DNA of 5,023 nt from an uncultured bacterium (lineage in GTDB: Bacteria; Cyanobacteriota; Vampirovibrionia; Gastranaerophilales; Gastranaerophilaceae). The translations under genes and the position numbers were made by a program. This document shows, one piece after another, positions 1 to 5,023 of this stretch; within the stretch, counting starts at the first letter, position 1, and the number at the start of each line of letters is the position of its first letter. The DNA lies in assembly GCA_900554095.1 (NCBI GenBank), contig USGC01000145.1, forward strand, positions 1-5,023. The letters run 5' to 3'. The notes beneath the pieces were generated by a model that did not search any database, was not told the origin of the DNA, and was given only the letters and a program-made list of their open reading frames with translations.

Positions 1-28
1 CCCCCCCCAACGATTGTCGTCTATTCAT
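1..28 (-). CDS. Start of an unidentified downstream gene (5' end only, cut by the window edge)
   Basis: The minus strand shows an ATG at 28-26 followed by an open frame reading M-N-R-R-Q-S-L-G-G before the window ends. The start is well supported: AAGGAGG lies 8 nt upstream and a near-consensus promoter lies further up. The visible N-terminus is basic (two Arg), then enters a run of at least eight G that would encode Gly-Gly. Nine residues are too few to name a family. In many bacteria murC follows murG, but the usual MurC start, a Rossmann-type glycine motif of the GIGGIGMS kind, is not seen in what is visible. Being a real gene start is inferred from the initiation signals, not from protein similarity. 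Confidence 0.6.
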
Positions 29-36
29 GCTTTTTG

Positions 37-43
37 CCTCCTT
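37..43 (-). promoter_or_regulatory. Strong Shine-Dalgarno site of the downstream gene
   Basis: The minus strand reads AAGGAGG at 43-37, a full match to the anti-Shine-Dalgarno core. It is followed by an 8-nt A-rich spacer and the ATG at 28. It is the best ribosome binding site in the window and the main reason for calling a gene start there. Confidence 0.8.
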
Positions 44-65
44 TTTAACTCTTTAACTTATTAAC
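42..65 (-). repeat. Three tandem copies of an 8-bp GTTAA-type motif
   Basis: On the minus strand three consecutive octamers read GTTAATAA (65-58), GTTAAAGA (57-50) and GTTAAAAA (49-42). They share GTTAA at positions 1-5 and A at position 8. They fill almost all of the predicted 5' untranslated region between the putative transcription start near 66 and the Shine-Dalgarno site. An 8-bp period does not match a helical turn. The array could be a regulatory site, an untranslated-region element, or low-complexity AT-rich sequence; no function is assigned. Confidence 0.55.
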
Positions 66-72
66 TATTATC

Positions 73-101
73 ATTATATCTTATTTCGTTTTATTTTTCA
101 A
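73..101 (-). promoter_or_regulatory. Sigma-70-type promoter for the gene downstream of murG
   Basis: The minus strand has TTGAAA at 101-96 (5 of 6 matches to the -35 consensus), a 17-bp spacer, and a perfect TATAAT at 78-73. The predicted start is the A near 66, giving a leader of about 37-38 nt before the ATG at 28. The -35 box lies in the last codons of murG and the -10 box just past its stop codon. It would let the downstream gene be transcribed separately from the dcw operon. No terminator-like hairpin is visible between murG and this promoter, so read-through from the operon is also likely. The call rests on sequence match only, and AT-rich DNA gives chance matches, but both boxes with ideal spacing ahead of a good start codon is unusual here. 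Confidence 0.7.
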
Positions 102-1212
102 GTATTAACGATTTTAATTGCTTTACGATAACCTTGGCGCCATCGAATTTTGCCAATCTTTCTGCATTTTTTTGGAGTTCTTGCATTTTTTCTCTGTGCA
201 GATGTAATTCCTTTATAATATTCAAAAGGGTCATCTCATTTGTCTCGTCGTCTTCCAGATAAATCGACGCCCCGTTTTCACACATATATCGGGCGTTTTT
301 GCGTTGATGATCTGAGGCGGCGTGCGGATACGGGATTAAAATAGAAGCCGCCCCGCTTGCACAAATTTCGGACAAACTCAGTGAGCCTGAACGAGAAACT
401 GCAATATCTGAAGCTTTCAAAACAGTTGCCATGTCGTCATAATAAGGCTTTATAATTATATTTTTGTCTTGCTCATAGTCAGGATAAAGTTTTAAAAGCT
501 GTTCAACTGAACGGTCAAAATTTTTGCGGCCTGTTTGAAATATTATTTGCATATCAAATTCTTTTGATAAAGTTTTTAAAATCTCAACAGCTGCATCGTT
601 AATCGTTTTTGCCCCTTGCGAGCCTCCCATTATGCAAAGTGTTGTTTTATCACAAAGGCCCAGGTCTGCTCTTGCCTGCTGTTTTGTTAAAGTTTTAAAC
701 TTTTCTCTAATGGGATTGCCGTTAACATAGCAATTAGGATTATTTAAAACATTTTTTGCACAATCAAAGGCAAGAGAAACACACTTCGCTCCGGGAGCAA
801 ATTTCCTTGTAACAAGTCCGGGCTGCGCATCGCAATCGTGAAGCATATACGGCACTTTTTTTAAAGTATTACACGCCAAAAGTATTGGAGCCGATACATA
901 ACCACCAGTTCCAAAAACCGCATCAGGTTTGTGTTTTAAAAGATAGTAACCGCACTTAAGCCAGGCCAGTCCCAACTGAAACGCCCATTTTACAAAATCT
1001 AAACCAAACGTTCTCGGCATTCCGTGAACGTTCACCGGCAAAAATTCAAGCCCTTTATCTTTAACAATATTATATTCAAGGTTATTGGGGTTTCCAATGT
1101 AAAATATCTTTTTTGTATCAGCATCAGCCATAAGTGCGTCTGCAACAGCAATTGCCGGATATATATGACCGCCTGTACCGCCGCCTGTTATAAAATAAGT
1201 AAATTTAGACAT
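91..1212 (-). CDS. murG: UDP-N-acetylglucosamine--N-acetylmuramyl-(pentapeptide) pyrophosphoryl-undecaprenol N-acetylglucosamine transferase MurG
   Basis: MurG transfers GlcNAc from UDP-GlcNAc to lipid I on the inner face of the cytoplasmic membrane, producing lipid II. The 373-residue protein is of normal length and has the two Rossmann-like halves of GT28 (GT-B) glycosyltransferases. Visible motifs are the glycine-rich GGGTGGHIYPA loop at 10-20 (H16 is the conserved histidine), GTGGYVSAP at 101-109, NGNPIR at 164-169, GGSQGA at 196-201, and the UDP-GlcNAc site SRSGSLSLSE at 273-282 with E282. ASDHQRKNA at 299-307 follows. The usual HEQN stretch reads HDCD at 125-128, a variant kept with the surrounding PGL. 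There is no signal peptide, as expected for a peripheral membrane enzyme. The ATG at 1212 overlaps the ftsW stop codon by 8 bp, and AAGGAA (1226-1221) sits 8 nt upstream, indicating translational coupling. It is the last gene of the tightly packed run. Confidence 0.98.
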   Translation of the reverse strand: MSKFTYFITGGGTGGHIYPAIAVADALMADADTKKIFYIGNPNNLEYNIVKDKGLEFLPVNVHGMPRTFGLDFVKWAFQLGLAWLKCGYYLLKHKPDAVFGTGGYVSAPILLACNTLKKVPYMLHDCDAQPGLVTRKFAPGAKCVSLAFDCAKNVLNNPNCYVNGNPIREKFKTLTKQQARADLGLCDKTTLCIMGGSQGAKTINDAAVEILKTLSKEFDMQIIFQTGRKNFDRSVEQLLKLYPDYEQDKNIIIKPYYDDMATVLKASDIAVSRSGSLSLSEICASGAASILIPYPHAASDHQRKNARYMCENGASIYLEDDETNEMTLLNIIKELHLHREKMQELQKNAERLAKFDGAKVIVKQLKSLILEK

Positions 1213-2395
1213 CAGATGTATTCCTTATTTTTTTAATTCTTTTTTTAGATATGTTTAAAAGTATTCCAATCATCCACAATGAAACAATAAGTGATGAACC
1301 GCCGTAGCTTATAAAAGGCAGCGGCACGCCCGTTGTTGGCAAAAACGAACTTGCAACACTTATATTCAAAAAGGCTTGAAATCCTATTGAAAAAGTTATG
1401 CCTATCGCAAGGAGTTTACCGTACATATCAGGGCATCTTGAGGCTATTATAAGACCTCTATGCACAAGTGTCCAAAACAAGCCTATAACCAATATGCACC
1501 CTATAAATCCTGTCTCTTCAGCTATAATTGCGAAAATGAAGTCAGTGTGGCATTCCGGCAGGTATGAAAGTTTTTGTATTGATCCTCCGTATCCCACGCC
1601 GTTAAACCCGCCAGACGCAAAGGCAATAAGTGATTGGATTATATTATACCCCGCCCCCTGCGGATCAACTTCCGGATGCCGCCATATTTTTAGACGCTGA
1701 AGCTGATAGGGTTTAATGATAGTTGCAAAAGCCACGGCTACAGTCGCAATTCCGGCGCCAAGACAACTGAAAAACAACTTTAAAGAGCCCCCTGCGCACA
1801 AAAACAACACAACCGAAACGGATAAAAGCAAAATAACCATTGACAAGTTTGGCTGCATAAATATAAATGCCAGCATAATCAGGATAGGAATAAATGCTTT
1901 TACCCATTTAGAATCATCTAAAAGGTTGGCGTTATCTTTTAGTGCATAAGCCAAAAGCATTACAACTGCGGGTTTTGCAAATTCGGACGGTTGCAATTGA
2001 AACCCTAAAAGGTTTATCCACCGCTTTGCACCGTTAACAGTAACCCCCAGCGGCGTAAAATCAACAAGAATAAGCGCAAGAATAATTCCTATTGTTAAAA
2101 TAGAATTCCACTGCGGAAGCTTCTTGTAATCGTAATTTGTAAAAAATTTAAGCCCTATAAATCCTACAATAAAAGACAAAATCTGTTTGATTAAGAATTG
2201 TGCAGGGTTACTGCCTTCATCAAGACACTTTGGCGCTGATGCAGAAAATATCGCCAGGAAACCTATAATTACCAAAAAAGTAACAACTATCAAAAGTGTT
2301 CTGTCAGGGGCTGAAATTATAACACTTTGAACAGGCTGACGGTTATCTCTTTCTCTGCGCTCATTTCTAAATCTATCAGATCTTTGATAGGACAT
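1205..2395 (-). CDS. ftsW: SEDS-family septal peptidoglycan glycosyltransferase FtsW
   Basis: FtsW polymerises lipid II into glycan strands at the division septum together with a class B PBP (FtsI). From the ATG at 2395 it is 396 residues, typical for the family, with about ten hydrophobic segments (roughly 33-54, 66-85, 97-115, 134-153, 166-180, 184-203, 206-226, 287-310, 328-350, 363-383). SEDS motifs are GAKRWI at 122-127, QPSEFAKP at 135-142, QPNLSMV at 181-187, LPECHTDFIFAIIAEE at 279-294, and PLPFISYGGSS at 358-368. D285 in HTDF matches the essential SEDS aspartate. The C-terminal PLPFISYGGSS stretch and the dcw position favour FtsW over RodA. The cytoplasmic tail 2-20 is rich in Arg, Asp, Asn and Gln. 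The frame is open up to 2476, but starting there would overlap murD by 101 bp and add a non-family peptide. The ATG at 2395 has AGGAAAGG (2415-2408) 12 nt upstream and overlaps murD by 20 bp. Confidence 0.97.
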   Translation of the reverse strand: MSYQRSDRFRNERRERDNRQPVQSVIISAPDRTLLIVVTFLVIIGFLAIFSASAPKCLDEGSNPAQFLIKQILSFIVGFIGLKFFTNYDYKKLPQWNSILTIGIILALILVDFTPLGVTVNGAKRWINLLGFQLQPSEFAKPAVVMLLAYALKDNANLLDDSKWVKAFIPILIMLAFIFMQPNLSMVILLLSVSVVLFLCAGGSLKLFFSCLGAGIATVAVAFATIIKPYQLQRLKIWRHPEVDPQGAGYNIIQSLIAFASGGFNGVGYGGSIQKLSYLPECHTDFIFAIIAEETGFIGCILVIGLFWTLVHRGLIIASRCPDMYGKLLAIGITFSIGFQAFLNISVASSFLPTTGVPLPFISYGGSSLIVSLWMIGILLNISKKRIKKIRNTSDV

Positions 2396-3725
2396 ATTCT
2401 TTAAAAACCTTTCCTCTTTCTTCGTATCCGCTGAACATATCAAAACTTGCACAAGCAGGTGAAAGCAATACAACATCCGGATGAAGCGTAATAGCTTTGT
2501 CTACAGCTCTTTGCAATGAAGGTTCCCGGATGATATTTTCAAATTCACCGGCTTTAAGATTTTCTTCAAATCTATCGGCTGCTTCTCCGATTAGAATAAC
2601 TGTTTTAATATGTTTTTTAACAGCTTCCACAAACTCTCTTAAATCCGTATTTTTATCGCGTCCGCCTGCGATTAAAACAACATTCTGCCTGTCAAATGAA
2701 CGGATTGCAACGAGTGCGGCTTCCGGATTTGTAGCTTTTGAATCATTATAGAAAACAATTCCGTCTTTTTGAGCGAATTTTTCTAATCTATGCTCCGGCA
2801 CAACAAAAGTCATTATGCCATTTCTAATCTTTTCATTTGAAATTCCTTCAAGTTTAGCAACAACAACAGCGCACATAACATTCTGATAGTTATGTTCACC
2901 AATCAGAGGGCAGTCGCTTAAATCAATAATTTTTTCTTCTTTGCCGCCGCGCTTGAAAAATATTGCGTTATCTTTTTCATAACAACAATTTTCTCCAACG
3001 TCTCCGGCAAACATAAATACAGTACCGTTACAGTGAGCCGAAAAGTCTTTTAATTTTTCATCTTTTGCATTTAACACTGAAAATGCCGGCGCTTGCGGAG
3101 TTTTAAAAATTTTTGCTTTTGCGTTAAAGTAGTTTTCAAGATTTCCATGCCAGTTAATGTGATCGGGCGTAAAGTTTGTCCATACTGAGATTTGAGGAGT
3201 AAACGAGTCGCTGTATTCTAACTGAAATGAGCTGCATTCACATACAAAAAAGTCTAAATCCTCATCAATTAAATCACAAGGCGGTTTTCCGTAATTTCCA
3301 CACGGAATAGCTTTGTATTCTTGGTTCAGAATATGAGCTGTTAAAGCAGTGGTCGTTGTTTTGCCGTTTGTCCCTGTGATTGCAATAACCGGCTTTGCAC
3401 TTTGGGTAAAAGCTAATTCGATTTCAGATATCACATGAATTTTTTCAAGCTTCAACCGTTTCATAATTTCAGCATTCGGCGGAATTCCTGGGCTTGTAAC
3501 TGCAATATAGGCATTTTTAATAAACTCATCACTGTGCCCGCCCATTTCAACTTTTATCCCTGAAGCGTTTAGCGCTTGAATGTTCTCAATATCATCACTT
3601 TTTTGCTCGCGGCTTTCTGTTATGAAAACGTCCGCGCCGTGTTTATTCAAATACTTTGCCGCTGCAATCCCACTTTTTGACAACCCTAAAACTAAAACTT
3701 TTTTATCATACCAGTTTGAAATCAT
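2376..3725 (-). CDS. murD: UDP-N-acetylmuramoyl-L-alanine--D-glutamate ligase MurD
   Basis: MurD is the cytoplasmic ATP-dependent ligase that adds D-glutamate to UDP-MurNAc-L-Ala. From the ATG at 3725 the product is 449 residues, the usual size. The N-terminal UDP-binding Rossmann domain shows VLGLSKSG (12-19) and TSPGIP (77-82). The central ATPase domain has the P-loop GTNGKTTTT (118-126), ECSSFQLE (163-170) and TNFTPDHINWHG (183-194); K203 in FNAKAKIF aligns with the carbamylated lysine. The C-terminal domain has PEHRLE (310-315), YNDSKATNP (326-334), GGRDKN (354-359) and LSPACASFDMF (421-431), the last a MurD hallmark. A GTG at 3731 and a TTG at 3728 are in frame upstream, but the Shine-Dalgarno AAGGA touches the GTG while standing 7 nt from the ATG, so the ATG is preferred. 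The gene follows mraY by 11 nt, overlaps ftsW by 20 bp and ends in TGA. Confidence 0.98.
   Translation of the reverse strand: MISNWYDKKVLVLGLSKSGIAAAKYLNKHGADVFITESREQKSDDIENIQALNASGIKVEMGGHSDEFIKNAYIAVTSPGIPPNAEIMKRLKLEKIHVISEIELAFTQSAKPVIAITGTNGKTTTTALTAHILNQEYKAIPCGNYGKPPCDLIDEDLDFFVCECSSFQLEYSDSFTPQISVWTNFTPDHINWHGNLENYFNAKAKIFKTPQAPAFSVLNAKDEKLKDFSAHCNGTVFMFAGDVGENCCYEKDNAIFFKRGGKEEKIIDLSDCPLIGEHNYQNVMCAVVVAKLEGISNEKIRNGIMTFVVPEHRLEKFAQKDGIVFYNDSKATNPEAALVAIRSFDRQNVVLIAGGRDKNTDLREFVEAVKKHIKTVILIGEAADRFEENLKAGEFENIIREPSLQRAVDKAITLHPDVVLLSPACASFDMFSGYEERGKVFKEYVLSKI
2408..2415 (-). promoter_or_regulatory. Shine-Dalgarno region of ftsW inside the end of murD
   Basis: The minus strand reads AGGAAAGG at 2415-2408, 12 nt ahead of the ftsW ATG at 2395, within the final codons of murD. 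The purine run supports the internal ATG over the upstream open-frame start at 2476. The spacing is somewhat long, and coupling to murD termination may help. Confidence 0.6.
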
Positions 3726-3732
3726 CAACACT

Positions 3733-3737
3733 TCCTT
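3733..3737 (-). promoter_or_regulatory. Shine-Dalgarno site that sets the murD start
   Basis: AAGGA reads at 3737-3733 on the minus strand, its first A being also the last base of the mraY TAA stop. It lies 7 nt before the ATG at 3725 and only one base before the in-frame GTG at 3731, which makes the GTG a poor start. Sharing bases with the mraY stop suggests ribosomes finishing mraY can reinitiate on murD. Confidence 0.8.
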
Positions 3738-4708
3738 TATACAAATAAATACTTAAATAACAAAACTGCAAAAGCGCTTAGCAATGCTGAAAATGCAGCG
3801 AATACTATTACAATTTTTTTCTCACTCCATCCGCAAAGTTCAAAATGATGGTGGATTGGAGACATTTTAAAAATTCTTTTGCCGGTTGTTCTGAAGCTTG
3901 CGACCTGCAATATGACAGACAAAGTTTCCATTACAAAAACACCGCCAAGAAAAATTAGTAAAAATTCAAATTTTCCAATTACGGCAAGGGTTCCAAGAAG
4001 CCCTCCAATTGCCAAAGACCCCGTATCTCCCATAAAAACTTCGGCTTTTGGCTTGTTATATTTCAAAAATCCAAAAAGCGCACCTGCAACAGTTGCTGAA
4101 ATTATTCCGGCCCCCGGATGTCCGCCATACAATAGAATTAGTGCAAACGCAGCAAAAGCAAAAATCCCCGTAGACGCTGCCAAACCGTCTAAGCCATCGG
4201 TAAGATTATACGCATTTGATGAACCTGTAATTACAAATACTGCAAAAATCGGATAAAACCACTTCAAATCTACTGCATAATGTCCAATTAAAAATTCAGT
4301 TCCGTGATCGCTTGTCATCATTACGTATATTGTTGGCAAAAGTGCTATAGCAATTTGTCTTAAAAGTTTTCCGCGAGCGCTCAGTCCATCATTATGCTTT
4401 CCTTTTAACTTCAAATAATCGTCCTGAAATCCTGCAAATGCATAGAAAAGCAAAGTGATTAAGATTATAAACGCCTCATCAGAGAGCCTTTGAGCTAAAG
4501 CAAGCGTTATCACAGAGGCAGCAGCAATTGCAGCTATAATGAATACACCGCCTGTTGTCGGCGTTCCTTCTTTTTTCTGGTGCGTTTCAGGGGCAACATC
4601 TTTTACATATTGTCCTATCATTTTTTTCTTTAAAAAAGATATATAAGGCACACCGCCCAAAAGGCAGAGTATCATACCAAGCAAAAATGCCACTGCTATC
4701 ATAATCAT
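3737..4708 (-). CDS. mraY: Phospho-N-acetylmuramoyl-pentapeptide-transferase MraY (lipid I synthase)
   Basis: MraY is the integral membrane enzyme that moves phospho-MurNAc-pentapeptide from UDP onto undecaprenyl phosphate, forming lipid I. The 323-residue protein has about ten hydrophobic segments (roughly 1-22, 55-72, 78-94, 115-131, 152-165, 178-193, 199-216, 228-246, 248-268, 298-319). All family signatures are present: ETHQKKEGTPTTGG (41-54), GFQDDYLK (93-100) with the catalytic-site pair D96-D97, NAYNLTDGLDGLA (165-177), FMGDTGSLAIGG (225-236) with D228, and the IHHHFE histidine motif (285-290) specific to MraY among polyprenyl-phosphate sugar-phosphate transferases. The ATG at 4708 has AGAGGG (4726-4721, inside the end of murF) 12 nt upstream. 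A second ATG two codons later would stand 18 nt from it and is less likely. The murF stop is only 4 nt upstream, so the two genes are surely co-transcribed. Confidence 0.98.
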   Translation of the reverse strand: MIMIAVAFLLGMILCLLGGVPYISFLKKKMIGQYVKDVAPETHQKKEGTPTTGGVFIIAAIAAASVITLALAQRLSDEAFIILITLLFYAFAGFQDDYLKLKGKHNDGLSARGKLLRQIAIALLPTIYVMMTSDHGTEFLIGHYAVDLKWFYPIFAVFVITGSSNAYNLTDGLDGLAASTGIFAFAAFALILLYGGHPGAGIISATVAGALFGFLKYNKPKAEVFMGDTGSLAIGGLLGTLAVIGKFEFLLIFLGGVFVMETLSVILQVASFRTTGKRIFKMSPIHHHFELCGWSEKKIVIVFAAFSALLSAFAVLLFKYLFV

Positions 4709-4712
4709 CTTT

Positions 4713-5023
4713 TTATATTTCCCTCTTTAAATTTTCAATTATTTCTTCAAATTTCATCGCTCTTGATGCTTTTAAAAATATTGTACAACCTCCAAAATCA
4801 TTAGCAAGAATGTAACTTGATACGGAGGCGTTATTTTCAAAATTCTTTACAATAGCACCCGCCTTCACCAATTCTTCACCAATTTTCGCAGCAAGTTTTC
4901 CGACCGTCAAAATTATAGGCTCTTTGGACTTATAAGTTTTGATAAAATCAGACAAATATTTGCCGACATTTTTATGAATTTCAATTTCATCTTCACCTAG
5001 TTCACCCATATTGCCAAGAATTA
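4713..5023 (-). CDS. murF: UDP-N-acetylmuramoyl-tripeptide--D-alanyl-D-alanine ligase MurF (C-terminal part, 5' end outside the window)
   Basis: MurF is the cytoplasmic ATP-dependent ligase that adds D-Ala-D-Ala to the UDP-MurNAc-tripeptide. Only the last 102 residues are present. The frame stays open to the right edge, and an ATG at 5009 is internal, since the codons before it complete the family motif ILGNMGELGEDE, equivalent to the LGDMLELG stretch at the start of the MurF C-terminal domain. A conserved histidine (IHKNVGKYL) follows. Near the end, FLKASRAMKFEEII corresponds to the usual V-K-G/A-S-R-x-M-K/x-E signature that distinguishes MurF from MurE and MurC. The gene stops with TAA at 4713, 4 nt before mraY, the canonical dcw neighbour. 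The ATP-binding and central domains lie beyond the window, so integrity of the whole enzyme cannot be judged. Confidence 0.95.
   Translation of the reverse strand, partial: ILGNMGELGEDEIEIHKNVGKYLSDFIKTYKSKEPIILTVGKLAAKIGEELVKAGAIVKNFENNASVSSYILANDFGGCTIFLKASRAMKFEEIIENLKREI

Noticed and set aside
29..90. Intrinsic terminator after murG
   Set aside because: No GC-rich inverted repeat followed by a T run is visible on the minus strand; the interval is AT-rich and explained by promoter, repeats and ribosome binding site.
1069..1097. TTGGAA, 17 bp, TATAAT on the minus strand inside murG
   Set aside because: The -35 box matches only 4 of 6, it lies well inside a conserved coding region, and no gene start follows it. 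Chance match in AT-rich DNA is more likely.
1643..1648. TATAAT on the minus strand inside ftsW
   Set aside because: No acceptable -35 box lies 16-18 bp upstream. The hexamer encodes part of the conserved GYNIIQS stretch, so it is explained by coding.
1713..1907. 64-codon minus-strand frame inside ftsW
   Set aside because: It is an alternative frame of a conserved FtsW segment, with no ribosome binding support and no recognisable product.
2396..2476. Longer ftsW starting at the ATG at 2476
   Set aside because: It would overlap murD by 101 bp and add 27 residues that are simply the MurD C-terminal coding sequence read in another frame. The ATG at 2395 has a Shine-Dalgarno region and gives a normal FtsW N-terminus.
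3726..3731. murD start at the GTG at 3731 or the TTG at 3728
   Set aside because: The Shine-Dalgarno AAGGA lies one base from the GTG and four from the TTG, too close for normal initiation, while the ATG at 3725 is 7 nt away.
3879..4256. Open frame of 125 codons on the plus strand opposite mraY
   Set aside because: It is antisense to highly conserved MraY motifs and its translation resembles no protein family. The same applies to the plus-strand frames at 1024-1236, 1398-1700, 1716-1949 and 2497-2751.
4713..5009. A separate small gene starting at the ATG at 5009
   Set aside because: The codons before this ATG complete the MurF motif ILGNMGELG and the frame is open to the edge, so the ATG is an internal methionine of murF.

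Overview
The window is a stretch of the dcw (division and cell wall) cluster from an AT-rich bacterium. Every gene is read on the minus strand, so transcription runs from the right edge to the left. In transcription order it holds the 3' end of murF, then mraY, murD, ftsW and murG, all four complete. After murG comes a short intergenic region and the first codons of another gene, cut by the left edge. No RNA gene, mobile element, CRISPR array or integration signature was found. No stretch over 300 bases lacks a gene.

Layout from right to left: murF C-terminal part (5023-4713); a 4-nt gap; mraY (4708-3737); an 11-nt gap holding most of the murD ribosome binding site; murD (3725-2376, from an ATG chosen over an upstream GTG); a 20-bp overlap; ftsW (2395-1205); an 8-bp overlap; murG (1212-91). 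Such tight packing points to one polycistronic transcript with translational coupling. Past murG (90-29) the pattern changes. A near-consensus sigma-70-type promoter straddles the murG stop codon, followed by three tandem copies of an 8-bp motif, a strong Shine-Dalgarno sequence and an ATG at 28. The new reading frame enters a run of at least eight G at the window edge.

Together the genes cover the middle and late steps of peptidoglycan precursor synthesis and its polymerisation. MurD adds D-Glu to UDP-MurNAc-L-Ala, and MurF adds D-Ala-D-Ala to complete the pentapeptide. MraY moves phospho-MurNAc-pentapeptide onto undecaprenyl phosphate (lipid I), and MurG adds GlcNAc (lipid II). FtsW is the SEDS polymerase that uses lipid II at the septum with a class B PBP encoded elsewhere. 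All five carry the expected catalytic motifs, so the organism very probably makes a peptidoglycan wall and divides by the FtsW route.

Taxonomy is only a guess. AT-rich DNA, the standard genetic code (TGA ends murD), canonical gene order and a somewhat cyanobacteria-like wording of some motifs (FTPDH in MurD, QPN in FtsW) would fit a non-photosynthetic cyanobacterial relative (Melainabacteria/Vampirovibrionia) or another anaerobic gut lineage. The sequence alone does not settle this. The core genes are ordinary. The only region deserving a second look is positions 1-101, and I see no sign of a new biological system.
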